A stretch of DNA of 35,615 nt, taken from the NCBI GenBank assembly GCA_016930275.1, contig JAFGHA010000218.1, positions 1 through 35,615 of the forward strand, written 5' to 3'. The position numbers and the translations under genes are program-made. Within the stretch, counting starts at the first letter, position 1; the number at the start of each line of letters is the position of its first letter. Origin of the DNA: Chitinispirillaceae bacterium (GTDB lineage: Bacteria > Fibrobacterota > Chitinivibrionia > Chitinivibrionales > Chitinispirillaceae). The notes beneath the pieces are model-generated. The model was not told the origin of the DNA, made no database searches, and saw only the letters and a program-made list of their open reading frames with translations. Shown here piece after piece: positions 15,922-24,753 of this stretch.

Positions 15922-16282
15922 AATAGGCGGCACAGTTCCCCGGTGTTTCGAACACTTCGACCCGATTGACAGCACCGTTCCATCCGTCAAGAGACCGGCG
16001 CAGCCGGTGAAATATATGACGCGCCATGTTTTCCGATGAAGGATTCAGATCTTCGTGCTCAAGCACCGCGTTGAGATCTTTATGGTCGAAATCAGCAACA
16101 ATTTCCCGCAGTTTCTCCTTGAGTACCTTGAAGTCGATCCCGATACCGCATTTATCAAGTTCAGAACAGGTGACGGTAGCCCTGACGAGCCAGTTGTGCC
16201 CGTGAAGGTTCTCGCAGGGACCCTGATAATGCTTCAAACGGTGGGCGGCACTGAATTGCGTTTCGGTGGTTATATCGTACAC
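15914..16282 (-). CDS. queD: 6-carboxy-5,6,7,8-tetrahydropterin synthase QueD
   Basis: A 122-residue member of the PTPS/QueD family. It converts 7,8-dihydroneopterin triphosphate to 6-carboxytetrahydropterin, the entry to deazapurine synthesis. Zinc ligands are H14 (FSAAHRL), H27 and H29 (LHGHNW), with catalytic C23 (GPCENLHGH), the CxxxHGH arrangement typical of QueD. It starts at a GTG that overlaps the rfbD stop (TAGTG), so it is cotranslated with the polysaccharide gene upstream. The GTP cyclohydrolase that would feed it is not in the window. Confidence 0.95.
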   Translation of the reverse strand: MYDITTETQFSAAHRLKHYQGPCENLHGHNWLVRATVTCSELDKCGIGIDFKVLKEKLREIVADFDHKDLNAVLEHEDLNPSSENMARHIFHRLRRSLDGWNGAVNRVEVFETPGNCAAYYE

Positions 16283-17160
16283 TACTGCTCCTTGTTCCGT
16301 TTTTCATCATGGAGAAATTCATCAAAAGCCGACCGCCAGTCGACCATACAGTCAATACGCTCTTCCTTGAGCCGCCGGTTTTCGAGTCTGCTGTTTCGGG
16401 GACGGGGAGCGGGTCGCGGAAATTCCTCGGTAGTGCAGGGAAGGACTTCCACCGGTATTCCTGCAGCGGTGACAATCGTCCCCGCGAAATCGAACCAGCT
16501 GCAGTCGCCTTCACAGGTGGCATGAAACACTCCGGTCGCGGAAATCGCCTGCGCCCGCAGCACCTGCCGGCAGACTTCACGGGTGGACGTCGGCGTTCCG
16601 AACTGATCTGCGACCACCCTGAGCGGTTCACCGGCAGCAGCCTTTTTATCGGCCGCGGCCCTGATGGCATAGACAAAGTTCTTTCCATGGATCCCGTAGA
16701 GCCAGGCGATACGGAAAATCTGATGATTTTCACACGCTGCAGCAACCAGGCGCTCACCTTCGAGTTTCGATCGGCCGTAGACCGTCTGAGGATTGGTCTG
16801 ATCGGTTTCAAGATAGAAACCGTCCTTGCAACCATCAAAAACATAATCGGTGCTGATATGTACGATGCGGGCTTCACAACCTCCGGCAGCGGCAGCCAGA
16901 TACCCGGCCCCCTCCGCATTGAGCAGAAACGCCCGTTCCCGTTGGGTTTCACAGTCATCAACCGCGGTAAAGGCCGCACAATTGATAATGGTGGCAGGTT
17001 TGAGCGCATCAACAACAGAAGCAACCGATCGTTCGTTTCCGATATCTATATCCGGGTAGTCCACCCCGTGAACATCAAAACCGGCAAGCCGGAGTTCATC
17101 GCACATATCGGTACCGAGTTGGCCGGTTGAACCGATCACCATATACGTTTTACTTTTCAT
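16282..17160 (-). CDS. rfbD: dTDP-4-dehydrorhamnose reductase RfbD
   Basis: A 292-residue extended short-chain dehydrogenase that reduces dTDP-4-keto-L-rhamnose to dTDP-L-rhamnose with NAD(P)H. The nucleotide-binding loop GSTGQLG is at residues 10-16, the catalytic triad is in STDYVF (Thr104 region) and YGRSK (Y128, K132), and the C-terminal region matches RmlD (VADQFGTPTS). The rfbA, rfbB and rfbC partners are not present here. It overlaps the upstream LCP-fusion gene by 11 bases and the downstream queD by one base, placing it between the polysaccharide and queuosine parts of one operon. Confidence 0.92.
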   Translation of the reverse strand: MKSKTYMVIGSTGQLGTDMCDELRLAGFDVHGVDYPDIDIGNERSVASVVDALKPATIINCAAFTAVDDCETQRERAFLLNAEGAGYLAAAAGGCEARIVHISTDYVFDGCKDGFYLETDQTNPQTVYGRSKLEGERLVAAACENHQIFRIAWLYGIHGKNFVYAIRAAADKKAAAGEPLRVVADQFGTPTSTREVCRQVLRAQAISATGVFHATCEGDCSWFDFAGTIVTAAGIPVEVLPCTTEEFPRPAPRPRNSRLENRRLKEERIDCMVDWRSAFDEFLHDEKRNKEQ

Positions 17161-18730
17161 ATTCCGTCAGAATTTTTTTACATTTGTCTAACTGTGGTTC
17201 CAGACAATTTCTTCTTCCCCGCCGCACGGATGTGGCGGGCAATACGGCTTCACGATATGTCCAGGAACTTTTTTCATTAAATCTACTATAATTATCCATG
17301 ATCTCGGTAGCGCCGAAATTTGTTTCGGTGGAACCGATAATCTGATCCGCGAGCATCAGTGTCGGAATAATGCTTTTATTCTGAAGTCCGGTAAATACCG
17401 CCCTGAGCATTTCCGTCTGACGCTGGCGCGCACCTTCGACACCCGAAATAACCGGTGAGAGATATTTCAACAGTGACTGGCCGGAAAGTTTCTGGCTGCC
17501 GGAATTGAGTTTGAGATAGGAGGCGGCATGTTCATCGATATTCGCTCTGAGCCCTCCCATCGCACCGGCAATATTGATGAGGTCGTCCTTATCGAACACG
17601 ATGTACTTCGGAATACGGGTATCGAGTATCCGCTCAACAAACGTTGCCACCATAACCGGGCCACCGTAGAGAAACGCCTGATCAAGCGTGCTGATACCGT
17701 TGGCGAAGTGTTCGATGAGAAGCTCTCCCGGCAGATTGACAATCATATATCTGCCCCGTTCGAAATTGACATGGATGAAATAGAAGACCGCCGGTGTCCC
17801 GCAGAAAAGAACATTGAGCGGCATCTGGCGGGAGAGGTAGTTTACTTTTTCACGGGAAAGCTGCGCGAAACGTTCATTGACACTGACATCGGGCGTCAGT
17901 TTGGTGACCTGGAACGGCCGTCCATCGGAGAAAATGGTGACCGTCTGTCCGCTGATCATATTGATGGCCTCACCGCCGCCGGTACGCTCAACCAGCAGCA
18001 GACCGTCCATGAGATTGATGACAATTCGGTCGGACTGGGCATCAATCAGGAAATCAGCTCCCGTTCCTCCGATGGAAACGGTAACCAGCGCGGTATTGAT
18101 CCGGTAAAGCTCGCTGCTTTTGGTGTACACCATTTTATACCAGACCGCACCTGCCTTGTGAAACAACTCCACCAGCGTGCGGTTATCCACCTGCTCGCCG
18201 ATCTTATCAAACACGAGCTCGGCGAAATTATCCAGATCGATCCGGGAGTATGCTCCGAGAGAAAGTTCCGCCTGTGAAGATGCCTCGGTGATGATACGGT
18301 CTCCCGGTGAAACCGCCAGTCCTTCATGTTGCGGGACACTCCGTCCGTCGCCACCGATCACGCTCATTTCTCCGAAAAAAAATTCCAGCCGGCCATTGAG
18401 TGTTGCATCCTTGACCCCCACCGGTTGATCGAGGGTACCGACATCAAGTTCGCCGGTACTGTCAAGCTGTGAGGCCAGATTGAACAGTGAGAGATCGGAG
18501 GTCGGTCGAATGCCCGCGACCTTCAGTATTTCGAACTGAGTGGTGCCGTTGGCGACTTTATATCTTCCCGGTCTGCGGACATTTCCCTTTACCATTACCT
18601 CGACCGTTCTATCGGTATATACTGCCGACGTCGGCCGTATCTGCCGCACCAGAGCGACACCCTGCCACCCTATTGCACCGAGCAATACGGTATATAGTCC
18701 GATAATGAAGATGGTGTTTTTTTTCGGCAT
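17150..18730 (-). CDS. SLBB-FecR-LCP multidomain envelope protein
   Basis: A 526-residue protein, starting at the ATG (18730) just after the stop of the kinase gene. It has an N-terminal membrane anchor (residues 7-29). Next come an SLBB-like beta-grasp (about 43-100; VKGNVRRPGRY) and a FecR-like domain (about 140-265; DRIITEASSQAELSLGAYSR, IGGTGADFLID, VINLMDGLLLV). Last is a region matching LytR-CpsA-Psr (LCP) phosphotransferases (about 305-450): LNVLFCG, AFLYGG, VERILDTRIPKYIVFD, MGGLRANI and ARQRQTEML. LCP enzymes attach polymers to the cell envelope. In the place of the usual IPRDT motif it has NLPGELLIE, so the catalytic Arg and Asp appear to be missing, although the late ARQRQ is kept. 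The domain order is unusual to me; function is inferred from the polysaccharide context. Confidence 0.75.
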   Translation of the reverse strand: MPKKNTIFIIGLYTVLLGAIGWQGVALVRQIRPTSAVYTDRTVEVMVKGNVRRPGRYKVANGTTQFEILKVAGIRPTSDLSLFNLASQLDSTGELDVGTLDQPVGVKDATLNGRLEFFFGEMSVIGGDGRSVPQHEGLAVSPGDRIITEASSQAELSLGAYSRIDLDNFAELVFDKIGEQVDNRTLVELFHKAGAVWYKMVYTKSSELYRINTALVTVSIGGTGADFLIDAQSDRIVINLMDGLLLVERTGGGEAINMISGQTVTIFSDGRPFQVTKLTPDVSVNERFAQLSREKVNYLSRQMPLNVLFCGTPAVFYFIHVNFERGRYMIVNLPGELLIEHFANGISTLDQAFLYGGPVMVATFVERILDTRIPKYIVFDKDDLINIAGAMGGLRANIDEHAASYLKLNSGSQKLSGQSLLKYLSPVISGVEGARQRQTEMLRAVFTGLQNKSIIPTLMLADQIIGSTETNFGATEIMDNYSRFNEKSSWTYREAVLPATSVRRGRRNCLEPQLDKCKKILTEYEK

Positions 18731-18731
18731 A

Positions 18732-21700
18732 TCACGGCCCCCCGGTTTTCGGTAATGGAGTACGTGCAAGAGCTTTTTGTCGGGTGATCCGCCAGCCATC
18801 GGCACTTCTCACCCAGAGTGCCGCAATCCGACCGGCTACCGTATCGGTCTGCATCATCAATGTATAATCAACATAGACTTCAACCGAGAGACGGTCTTTC
18901 CCGATAATACGCATATCCTCAAGTGCGACACTGTCATCGCGGTTCTCGGCAAACAGCCTCCGGCATCGTTCCCCCCACTGCGGAAACCTCCCGCCGTCAA
19001 ACCGGAATGAGTCAGGATCGTAATATGACAGATACTCATCAACATCTTCACGTAAAAACGCATCGAACCAGGTATGAATCTTTTCCGATAAAAGGGTGTC
19101 CGATACCATCGTCCGTCTCTCCGTCAACGTTGAATCCGGAACATCCGGAGTATAATCACCACCATGGGCAAATGCCATATCGGTTGCAATCATTCCGGTT
19201 TCATCGTCGGTATCCTGCCGGTAGTGTTCGCTGCCCTCCACCAGTCCAAGGTATACCACCGGCTCCTCGAGAGATTGCGGCAGAAAGGTTTTTACCGCCA
19301 TACGGGCCATCGTAACCCCCAGCAACAGCATCAGCAACAGCCAGAACATTTTTCTTTTCGAAAGAAGTGCAATTCCCCGGTTCAAGCGCATGGCCATTTT
19401 CGGAAAGGCATACCGCGCCGAGTTCAGCTGCTCTTTGGCCGCATTTTCCACGAACAGGCCGGCTTTGCGTATCGAAAACGGTTTGTTGCGGTCATGATCA
19501 TCTTCATAGGAATACTTATAGGAGTAATAGCCGTAGTAGCCGTAGTAACCGTAATAATAGGGATAGTATTTCCCCGAGTGTGAAGCCCCGTTCAGGATAC
19601 CGCCGTAAAGCCGTGATCCGATGCGCTGGAGTTGATTGAGCGCCTGCTTCGCCGCTTTCAGCGGTGTCCAGAACGTTCTGACGACAAAAAGTACACCATC
19701 CATTTTCGGTGCCATGGTAATCGTATCACTGACCGGCAGCAGTGCGGGAGAATCAAATATGATGATATCCGCCTTGGTCCGTAATTCCGCAATCAGGTGG
19801 TCGAAACGAACCGTTCCCAGCAGTTCCGCCGGATTGTGTGGACGTTCTCCGGAAGTAACCACCGACATGTTTTCAAACCGGGTCTGCTTGATAATATCAT
19901 CACTCGTCGCCGATCCCATCAGATAATCGGCAAGCCCTGTTTCCTTCGGAATCGCGAACAGGGTATGCGTCTGTGAACGACGCAGATCCGCATCCACCAG
20001 AATAACCTTTTTACCGTCAACGGCAAACGTGATCCCGAGATTGGCTGCAAGCGTGGTTTTTCCTTCTCCCTTGACCGCACTGCAGACGATAAACACCTGC
20101 AGATTGTTCGCTGCCGCAATATGCTTGAGATTCGCACGGAGCGCGCGGAACGGTTCGAGAATATTTTTCGTCAGATCGGCGAACTGTTCAATGAGAGCGT
20201 TATCCGCTTCGATGTAGGGCACGATTCCAAGAAGGGGTACTCCCAGAGTCTTCTCGACGGCCGAAGGATCCTTAAGAGACTGGTCGAGGTATTCAATGAG
20301 AAGAGCCATCGCTATACCGAGCACCAACCCGATGAGTATGCCGATCACGACGGTATTTTGCTTTACCGTTGATATAGCGGCACGCGGCAGACGGGCAAGT
20401 TCGAGTAATTTGAGATCCGATTCTTCCGAATCCCGTCTGATTTTCGCTTCTTCATACTTGCTCTTGAGCATACGCAGCGTCTGCAACAGCGATTCCGTTT
20501 CACGCTGCAGAAACGCATACCGCTGTTCAAGCGACGGAAGTTGAACCAGCTCCTTGTTGAGCCGTTCAATAATCTGCTCCTGTGCCATTCGCTTCGCTTC
20601 AAGTGCCGATTTTTCGATGGTGAGATTGACCAGATCCTGCAACAGCGTCTGACGGATGGGATTTTTAACGAGTGTTTTGCTCGCCGCTTCACGGCTGACA
20701 CTGTCGGCAGTGGCAGCCTTGAGGTTTTCAATCTGCTGCCGGAGAGTTTTTACCTTGAAATGCTCTGCACTGTATTCAGACGTCAGCGTGTTGAGTTCAA
20801 GTTCAAGTTCCGCGATACGGTTCTGAAAAGGATCCTGGAAGGTCACCGACTGGACAATGTTGAGTTCCTGCCTCCCGATCTGGTTATTGAGTGCTGTCAG
20901 GCGTTCCTTGCTCTCCAGAAGCGCCAGCTGCGTCTGCTGCAGAGCCGTCTCCATTTCGGCAAGTTTCGAAATGGTGACGTTCGTCTCACTCGAAAGTTGG
21001 ACCATTCTGTTGGTTTCCTTGAAATTGCGAAGAGCATTTTCCTTCTCGGAGAGGTCGCCCTGCAGTTTTTCAATCTGAAACTCGAACTTGCTCACCAGCC
21101 GGGTTATTTCCTGCGCATTGACATCACGACGATAGTCGATATAGGTTCTGCAGAGTTCATTAAGCACGTCGCGGGCCATTTCAGGATCGGGGTCACGATA
21201 GGTCAGTTCAATGATGTCATTCTTCTCACCGTCGGTTTCTCCCTGTCGAAGTGTCAGTGAACCGCTGATTCTCTCGGGGGTACAGTCTCTGCCGATGTTT
21301 TCGGCCACCATCGAGAGCACCGTCCTTGACTTAAGTAGTTCAAGATGGGTACTGAACTGCTTCTCCCAGTCGCCCCAGTAGCGGAACACCATCCGGTCCT
21401 CCAGGATATCCTGCGTATTCGGACGGAACAGGAGCCGGGCAGTGGCGACATAATACGAATCGCTTCTGAGATATCTGAAAAGGGAGAACAATGTCGCCAG
21501 AATGACCGCCAGCAGAACGACATACTTTCTTCTGTAAAGTATTCCGATATACCGGTGAATATCGAACGATTCCTCTTCATCATCATCGTCATCGCCACTC
21601 CCCATCATCTGCACTCCCGTCGAAAGAGGCGACGGCGGTGGAGACGGCTGGAGAGGAGGATTCACCGGCTCTGGCGAAGACCGCTGAGCATCGTTGTTTT

Positions 21701-22046
21701 TTAAACCGTGTTCGCTCCGGCCCGTGCGAAGTGATGGTGTGGAAATGCCGGATGTGTCGGCCGGTGGCGGACGAGGTCCGGATGAGAATTCTTCCGCGGG
21801 TGTGGCGGCCGCATCAAATGCGTCAGCCTTGCGACCGATTACCGGTTGGACGGGCAGTTCATGCTTCGAAGGTGCGGAAGATGCGGTTTTTCCGGGTGTC
21901 GTATCAGTGGAACCGTCGGATGCGGTGATACGGGGTACCGGCGGTTCAGGAGAAGGCAGTTTTCGGGAATGATCCGCCCCTGGAACTTCTCCTTCCTCGT
22001 TCAATTTCCGAAGGATATCCCCCAGATTGAATTTTCTTCTGCTCAT
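18732..22046 (-). CDS. Wzz/Wzc-type polysaccharide copolymerase-tyrosine kinase with extra NTF2-like domain
   Basis: A 1104-residue inner-membrane protein, starting at the ATG (22046) that overlaps the stop of the ATPase gene upstream (ATGA). Residues 1 to about 150 are Pro/Ser-rich, ending in an acidic run. Then come TM1 (about 174-191), a Wzz domain and long coiled coil, TM2 (about 562-582) and a BY-kinase domain with SAVKGEGKTTLAANLG (Walker A, about 655-670), ILVDADLRR and IIIFDSP. A cluster of 14 tyrosines (about 823-845) follows, the usual autophosphorylation tail. Normally the protein ends there. Here it continues with a third TM (about 899-918) and a C-terminal NTF2-like (Cds6-type) domain (about 985-1095). 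The kinase controls chain length and export of exopolysaccharide. Confidence 0.9.
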   Translation of the reverse strand: MSRRKFNLGDILRKLNEEGEVPGADHSRKLPSPEPPVPRITASDGSTDTTPGKTASSAPSKHELPVQPVIGRKADAFDAAATPAEEFSSGPRPPPADTSGISTPSLRTGRSEHGLKNNDAQRSSPEPVNPPLQPSPPPSPLSTGVQMMGSGDDDDDEEESFDIHRYIGILYRRKYVVLLAVILATLFSLFRYLRSDSYYVATARLLFRPNTQDILEDRMVFRYWGDWEKQFSTHLELLKSRTVLSMVAENIGRDCTPERISGSLTLRQGETDGEKNDIIELTYRDPDPEMARDVLNELCRTYIDYRRDVNAQEITRLVSKFEFQIEKLQGDLSEKENALRNFKETNRMVQLSSETNVTISKLAEMETALQQTQLALLESKERLTALNNQIGRQELNIVQSVTFQDPFQNRIAELELELNTLTSEYSAEHFKVKTLRQQIENLKAATADSVSREAASKTLVKNPIRQTLLQDLVNLTIEKSALEAKRMAQEQIIERLNKELVQLPSLEQRYAFLQRETESLLQTLRMLKSKYEEAKIRRDSEESDLKLLELARLPRAAISTVKQNTVVIGILIGLVLGIAMALLIEYLDQSLKDPSAVEKTLGVPLLGIVPYIEADNALIEQFADLTKNILEPFRALRANLKHIAAANNLQVFIVCSAVKGEGKTTLAANLGITFAVDGKKVILVDADLRRSQTHTLFAIPKETGLADYLMGSATSDDIIKQTRFENMSVVTSGERPHNPAELLGTVRFDHLIAELRTKADIIIFDSPALLPVSDTITMAPKMDGVLFVVRTFWTPLKAAKQALNQLQRIGSRLYGGILNGASHSGKYYPYYYGYYGYYGYYSYKYSYEDDHDRNKPFSIRKAGLFVENAAKEQLNSARYAFPKMAMRLNRGIALLSKRKMFWLLLMLLLGVTMARMAVKTFLPQSLEEPVVYLGLVEGSEHYRQDTDDETGMIATDMAFAHGGDYTPDVPDSTLTERRTMVSDTLLSEKIHTWFDAFLREDVDEYLSYYDPDSFRFDGGRFPQWGERCRRLFAENRDDSVALEDMRIIGKDRLSVEVYVDYTLMMQTDTVAGRIAALWVRSADGWRITRQKALARTPLPKTGGP

Positions 22047-22894
22047 CTCCCCTGTTCCTCGATATCGTCGATAATTACCTGCAGATCCTCGCGTGAGATC
22101 TCCGGTAAATTGTGTGCGAAACCGTAATTGAGCGCCAGTTTGCATAAACGGTTGATTTCACGCGGAACTCCACCGGTATAACGGAAGATCAGTTCATGGG
22201 CGAGACTGGTGAAACAGGTTCCCATCTCATGTCCCGCGACCCGCAGACGGTGTTGAATGTATTTGGTCGTTCCGTTGAAATCGAGGTTATTAAGATGAAA
22301 CCGCAGAAAGATGCGCTGATCCACCTGCTTGAGTTGCCTGATTTTCTCCCTGAGCTCGGGCTGGCCGACAAAGAAAATGGTGAGAAAATTTTCGGTTGGT
22401 GACGATAAATTGGTGAGGTTTTTGATCTCATCGAGCACCTGTTCTTCAATCTGCTGCGCCTCATCGAATATCAGTACCAGATGCCGTTTTTCCTCGTAAA
22501 TGAGCGTCTCGAGTTTTTTCCGGAACTGCTGTACCAGCAGATATTTGTCACCGCGTGATGCACGTTCCTCCTCCATAAGCGCGAGCCGGCTGTCACGGAA
22601 GGTGATTCTACCGAGAATATCGTAAAGAAGATCCGTAAACCTGAAACTGGAATTTTCGAAATCGATAACCTCGAAATGATTCCGGGACAATGAATTGTCA
22701 AGAACCGATTTCGTAAGCGTTTTTCCTGAACCGACTTCCCCGGTAAGCAGTCCCATGTTCATATTGCGGTCGTTCACCACATAGAGCATACGATCAAGCG
22801 CTTCGCGGTGATCCTCGCTTTCAAAAAAGAAACGGGTATCGCATAACTCCTCGAACGGTTTTTCCTTGAGACGCCAGTAGTCGGTATAATTCAT
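22043..22894 (-). CDS. ExeA/XrtA-associated-type AAA ATPase
   Basis: A 283-residue ATPase of the ExeA-like AAA family, as found in exosortase-linked exopolysaccharide operons (TIGR03015-like). It has Walker A GEVGSGKT (52-59), Walker B LVLIFDEAQ (139-147), sensor FFVGQPELREK, and the C-terminal segment TGGVPREINRLCKLAL. The start at 22894 is chosen because this ATG overlaps the stop of the upstream gene (ATGA) and begins with the family's usual MNYTDYWRLKEKPFE. It probably couples ATP hydrolysis to assembly of the export complex. No exosortase gene is visible in the window, which makes the family assignment informative about polysaccharide export rather than protein sorting. Confidence 0.88.
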   Translation of the reverse strand: MNYTDYWRLKEKPFEELCDTRFFFESEDHREALDRMLYVVNDRNMNMGLLTGEVGSGKTLTKSVLDNSLSRNHFEVIDFENSSFRFTDLLYDILGRITFRDSRLALMEEERASRGDKYLLVQQFRKKLETLIYEEKRHLVLIFDEAQQIEEQVLDEIKNLTNLSSPTENFLTIFFVGQPELREKIRQLKQVDQRIFLRFHLNNLDFNGTTKYIQHRLRVAGHEMGTCFTSLAHELIFRYTGGVPREINRLCKLALNYGFAHNLPEISREDLQVIIDDIEEQGR

Positions 22895-23808
22895 TTCGCA
22901 TGCCCTTTTGTTAACGCCAGGAGGTTTCCGGTAATCGAATGGAAACACCCGGCCGCCGGAGAGTTACCAGCCATTTCCACCAGCGGTACTCCCGCCCGTA
23001 TTGACTTTCGTACATCAGGAGAAAAAACGATATACCCGATATACACCATCGGAATGGAAAGATACTTTTTGACCATCGAAGCGAAACGCTCACCCACTTT
23101 GATATCTTCGGCATCCTTCACCATATTCAGTACCAGAAACGTTTTACGCTGCTGCAACCAGGTGCGCATGGGTCCGCGCGCCTCGGGAAAAAGTTTCCCG
23201 AGCCCTTCGACCATTTCACCGATGGTACCGTACGCCGAACCGGTGCGTTGATCAATGAACCGCTTGATGTGACGCTGAATATCCGCCCTGCGGGTAAACA
23301 GACGGGTGAGTCCCCGCAAAATTCCGTTTTTCAGAAACCCGTAGGCATTCTCAATTGACGTAGAAAGACCGTCGGATACAATGATCCCATATGGAAAGGC
23401 CGCATAGAAATCGGTCACATGATTGTCACTTCCCGCACCGAGGTCGACCAGTATGTAATCGGTTTCCATTGCCGACAGGTGTCGTATGATTTTCTGCTTC
23501 TGGGAGAAATTCGGGTTGGCCAGTTCGAGAATATCGCTCGCCCCGCTGATAAGCCAGCATTCCGGCAGAGAAAGCGGCACCGCGACGTCACGAAGCGATT
23601 TGTATTTTCCCGAGATGAAATCCTGGAGTCCGCGATCCGGACGACGAAGTCCCAGACAGAGATGAAGATTGGCCCCTCCGAGATCGGCATCGATAAAACC
23701 GACGGTATACCCGCTGCGCACCAGAAGGGCACCGAGATTGGCGGTGACGGTGCTCTTTCCGACACCGCCTTTACCTCCGCCGATAGAGATGATCACCGGT
23801 TCACCCAT
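22891..23808 (-). CDS. MinD/ParA-family P-loop ATPase in the exopolysaccharide operon
   Basis: A 305-residue deviant Walker A ATPase (GGGKGGVGKST, residues 10-20), with the second motif FIDADLGGANLH and a Walker B-type VDLGAGSDNH. It resembles the FlhG/MinD group of cytoplasmic ATPases that switch by ATP-dependent dimerisation at the membrane. The last residues (GHAK) lack a clear amphipathic membrane-targeting helix. It is placed between the outer-membrane export gene and the ExeA-like ATPase and overlaps the latter by four bases. A role in placing or regulating the polysaccharide assembly complex is inferred from this context; MinD itself would be expected next to minC and minE. Confidence 0.85.
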   Translation of the reverse strand: MGEPVIISIGGGKGGVGKSTVTANLGALLVRSGYTVGFIDADLGGANLHLCLGLRRPDRGLQDFISGKYKSLRDVAVPLSLPECWLISGASDILELANPNFSQKQKIIRHLSAMETDYILVDLGAGSDNHVTDFYAAFPYGIIVSDGLSTSIENAYGFLKNGILRGLTRLFTRRADIQRHIKRFIDQRTGSAYGTIGEMVEGLGKLFPEARGPMRTWLQQRKTFLVLNMVKDAEDIKVGERFASMVKKYLSIPMVYIGYIVFSPDVRKSIRAGVPLVEMAGNSPAAGCFHSITGNLLALTKGHAK

Positions 23809-23821
23809 GGCAGGCTCCCGG

Positions 23822-24454
23822 CTATGAACTCAGTCGCGTCATCAATACGACGATCTGCAAAGAAACACTGAGCACCCCCAAAACGGCGGAAAGAATATGC
23901 CACGGTACCTGGAAGGTTTCAGGCACGTACATGGTATCCCCCGGATAGAGGACATACTTCTTTGCATCATATTTCGCGCTGTTCCACAACTCTGCAGTAT
24001 TGACTGATATGACCGTGCCGTCACTCCGGATGATTTTGATTCCCTTGGTTTTGTTGTTCTGCAGTCCGCCGCACATGGCGATCACCTTGAGCAGATCGAT
24101 CGGTTCATAAATCTGATATTCCCCGCCGCGACTCACCGCGCCGATCACGTAAATCTTATTGGCGTAATAAGCCTCGATCGATACCGAAACCACCGGATTA
24201 TTGACATAGGAAGAAAGCTTTCCCTGCATGATTTTCACCAGTTGCGCGCACGTGAGAGAAGCGACATCGATTTCACCGATCACCGGATAGTTGATTCTGC
24301 CGTCGGGGCGTATCTTATGCCTGCCGGAAAACTCCGGATGTTCCACCACATTGACGGATATGACATCGCCCGCCTGCAGAACGTACTCCTCAACTTCCGC
24401 ATGGACAGCCGACATCAATACGATTATGAATAATGCGAATCTTAGTCGTTTCAT
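23822..24454 (-). CDS. Polysaccharide export protein (Poly_export/SLBB, Wza-like)
   Basis: A 210-residue protein from the ATG at 24454; nine extra codons upstream are less likely because they precede the signal peptide. Residues 1 to about 19 form a signal peptide (FALFIIVLMSAVHA). The poly_export domain starts at VLQAGDVISVNVVEHPE and runs through PDGRINYPVIGEIDV. An SLBB domain follows (about 105-155; KIYVIGAVSRGGEYQI), with a C-terminal hydrophobic helix (about 185-205). Wza-type proteins form the channel for capsule or exopolysaccharide across the outer membrane. There is no lipobox cysteine, unlike E. coli Wza. It is the first gene of the tightly packed operon and lies 13 bases before the MinD-like gene. 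Confidence 0.9.
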   Translation of the reverse strand: MKRLRFALFIIVLMSAVHAEVEEYVLQAGDVISVNVVEHPEFSGRHKIRPDGRINYPVIGEIDVASLTCAQLVKIMQGKLSSYVNNPVVSVSIEAYYANKIYVIGAVSRGGEYQIYEPIDLLKVIAMCGGLQNNKTKGIKIIRSDGTVISVNTAELWNSAKYDAKKYVLYPGDTMYVPETFQVPWHILSAVLGVLSVSLQIVVLMTRLSS

Positions 24455-24753
24455 CTGATTAGACAATAATCCGAGCCGCACCCTTGCTCCAGATGGTTAA
24501 TTCCGTATAATCCAAAGAGATATGCTACCATTCAGTTAATCAGATTTCAATCACTATAACAATGAAACCCGGCAGAATGAAGCAACCGCGAAAAATACTA
24601 CTCTCCCTGTCAGGGAACATCCCTGATTGAATAAAACGATCATCCGCCGGAAACCAATCAACGGTTGTGCCCTCTAACAGCTTAATAATTATGGAATATA
24701 GCTAAGATATTCCGGTGAATTCAACTCCGGTCGTTCCATACCGCTGTAGTGAT
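24455..24753. other. Intergenic region with two perfect inverted repeats
   Basis: About 300 bases. TCAGGGA-ACA-TCCCTGA (24610-24626) is a perfect 7-base stem without adjacent T-run. GGAATAT-N7-ATATTCC (24693-24713) lies 40 bases past the stop of the upstream minus-strand gene and is followed by an AT-rich stretch. Either may act as a weak terminator or operator ahead of the export operon. No promoter was convincingly located. Confidence 0.45.
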
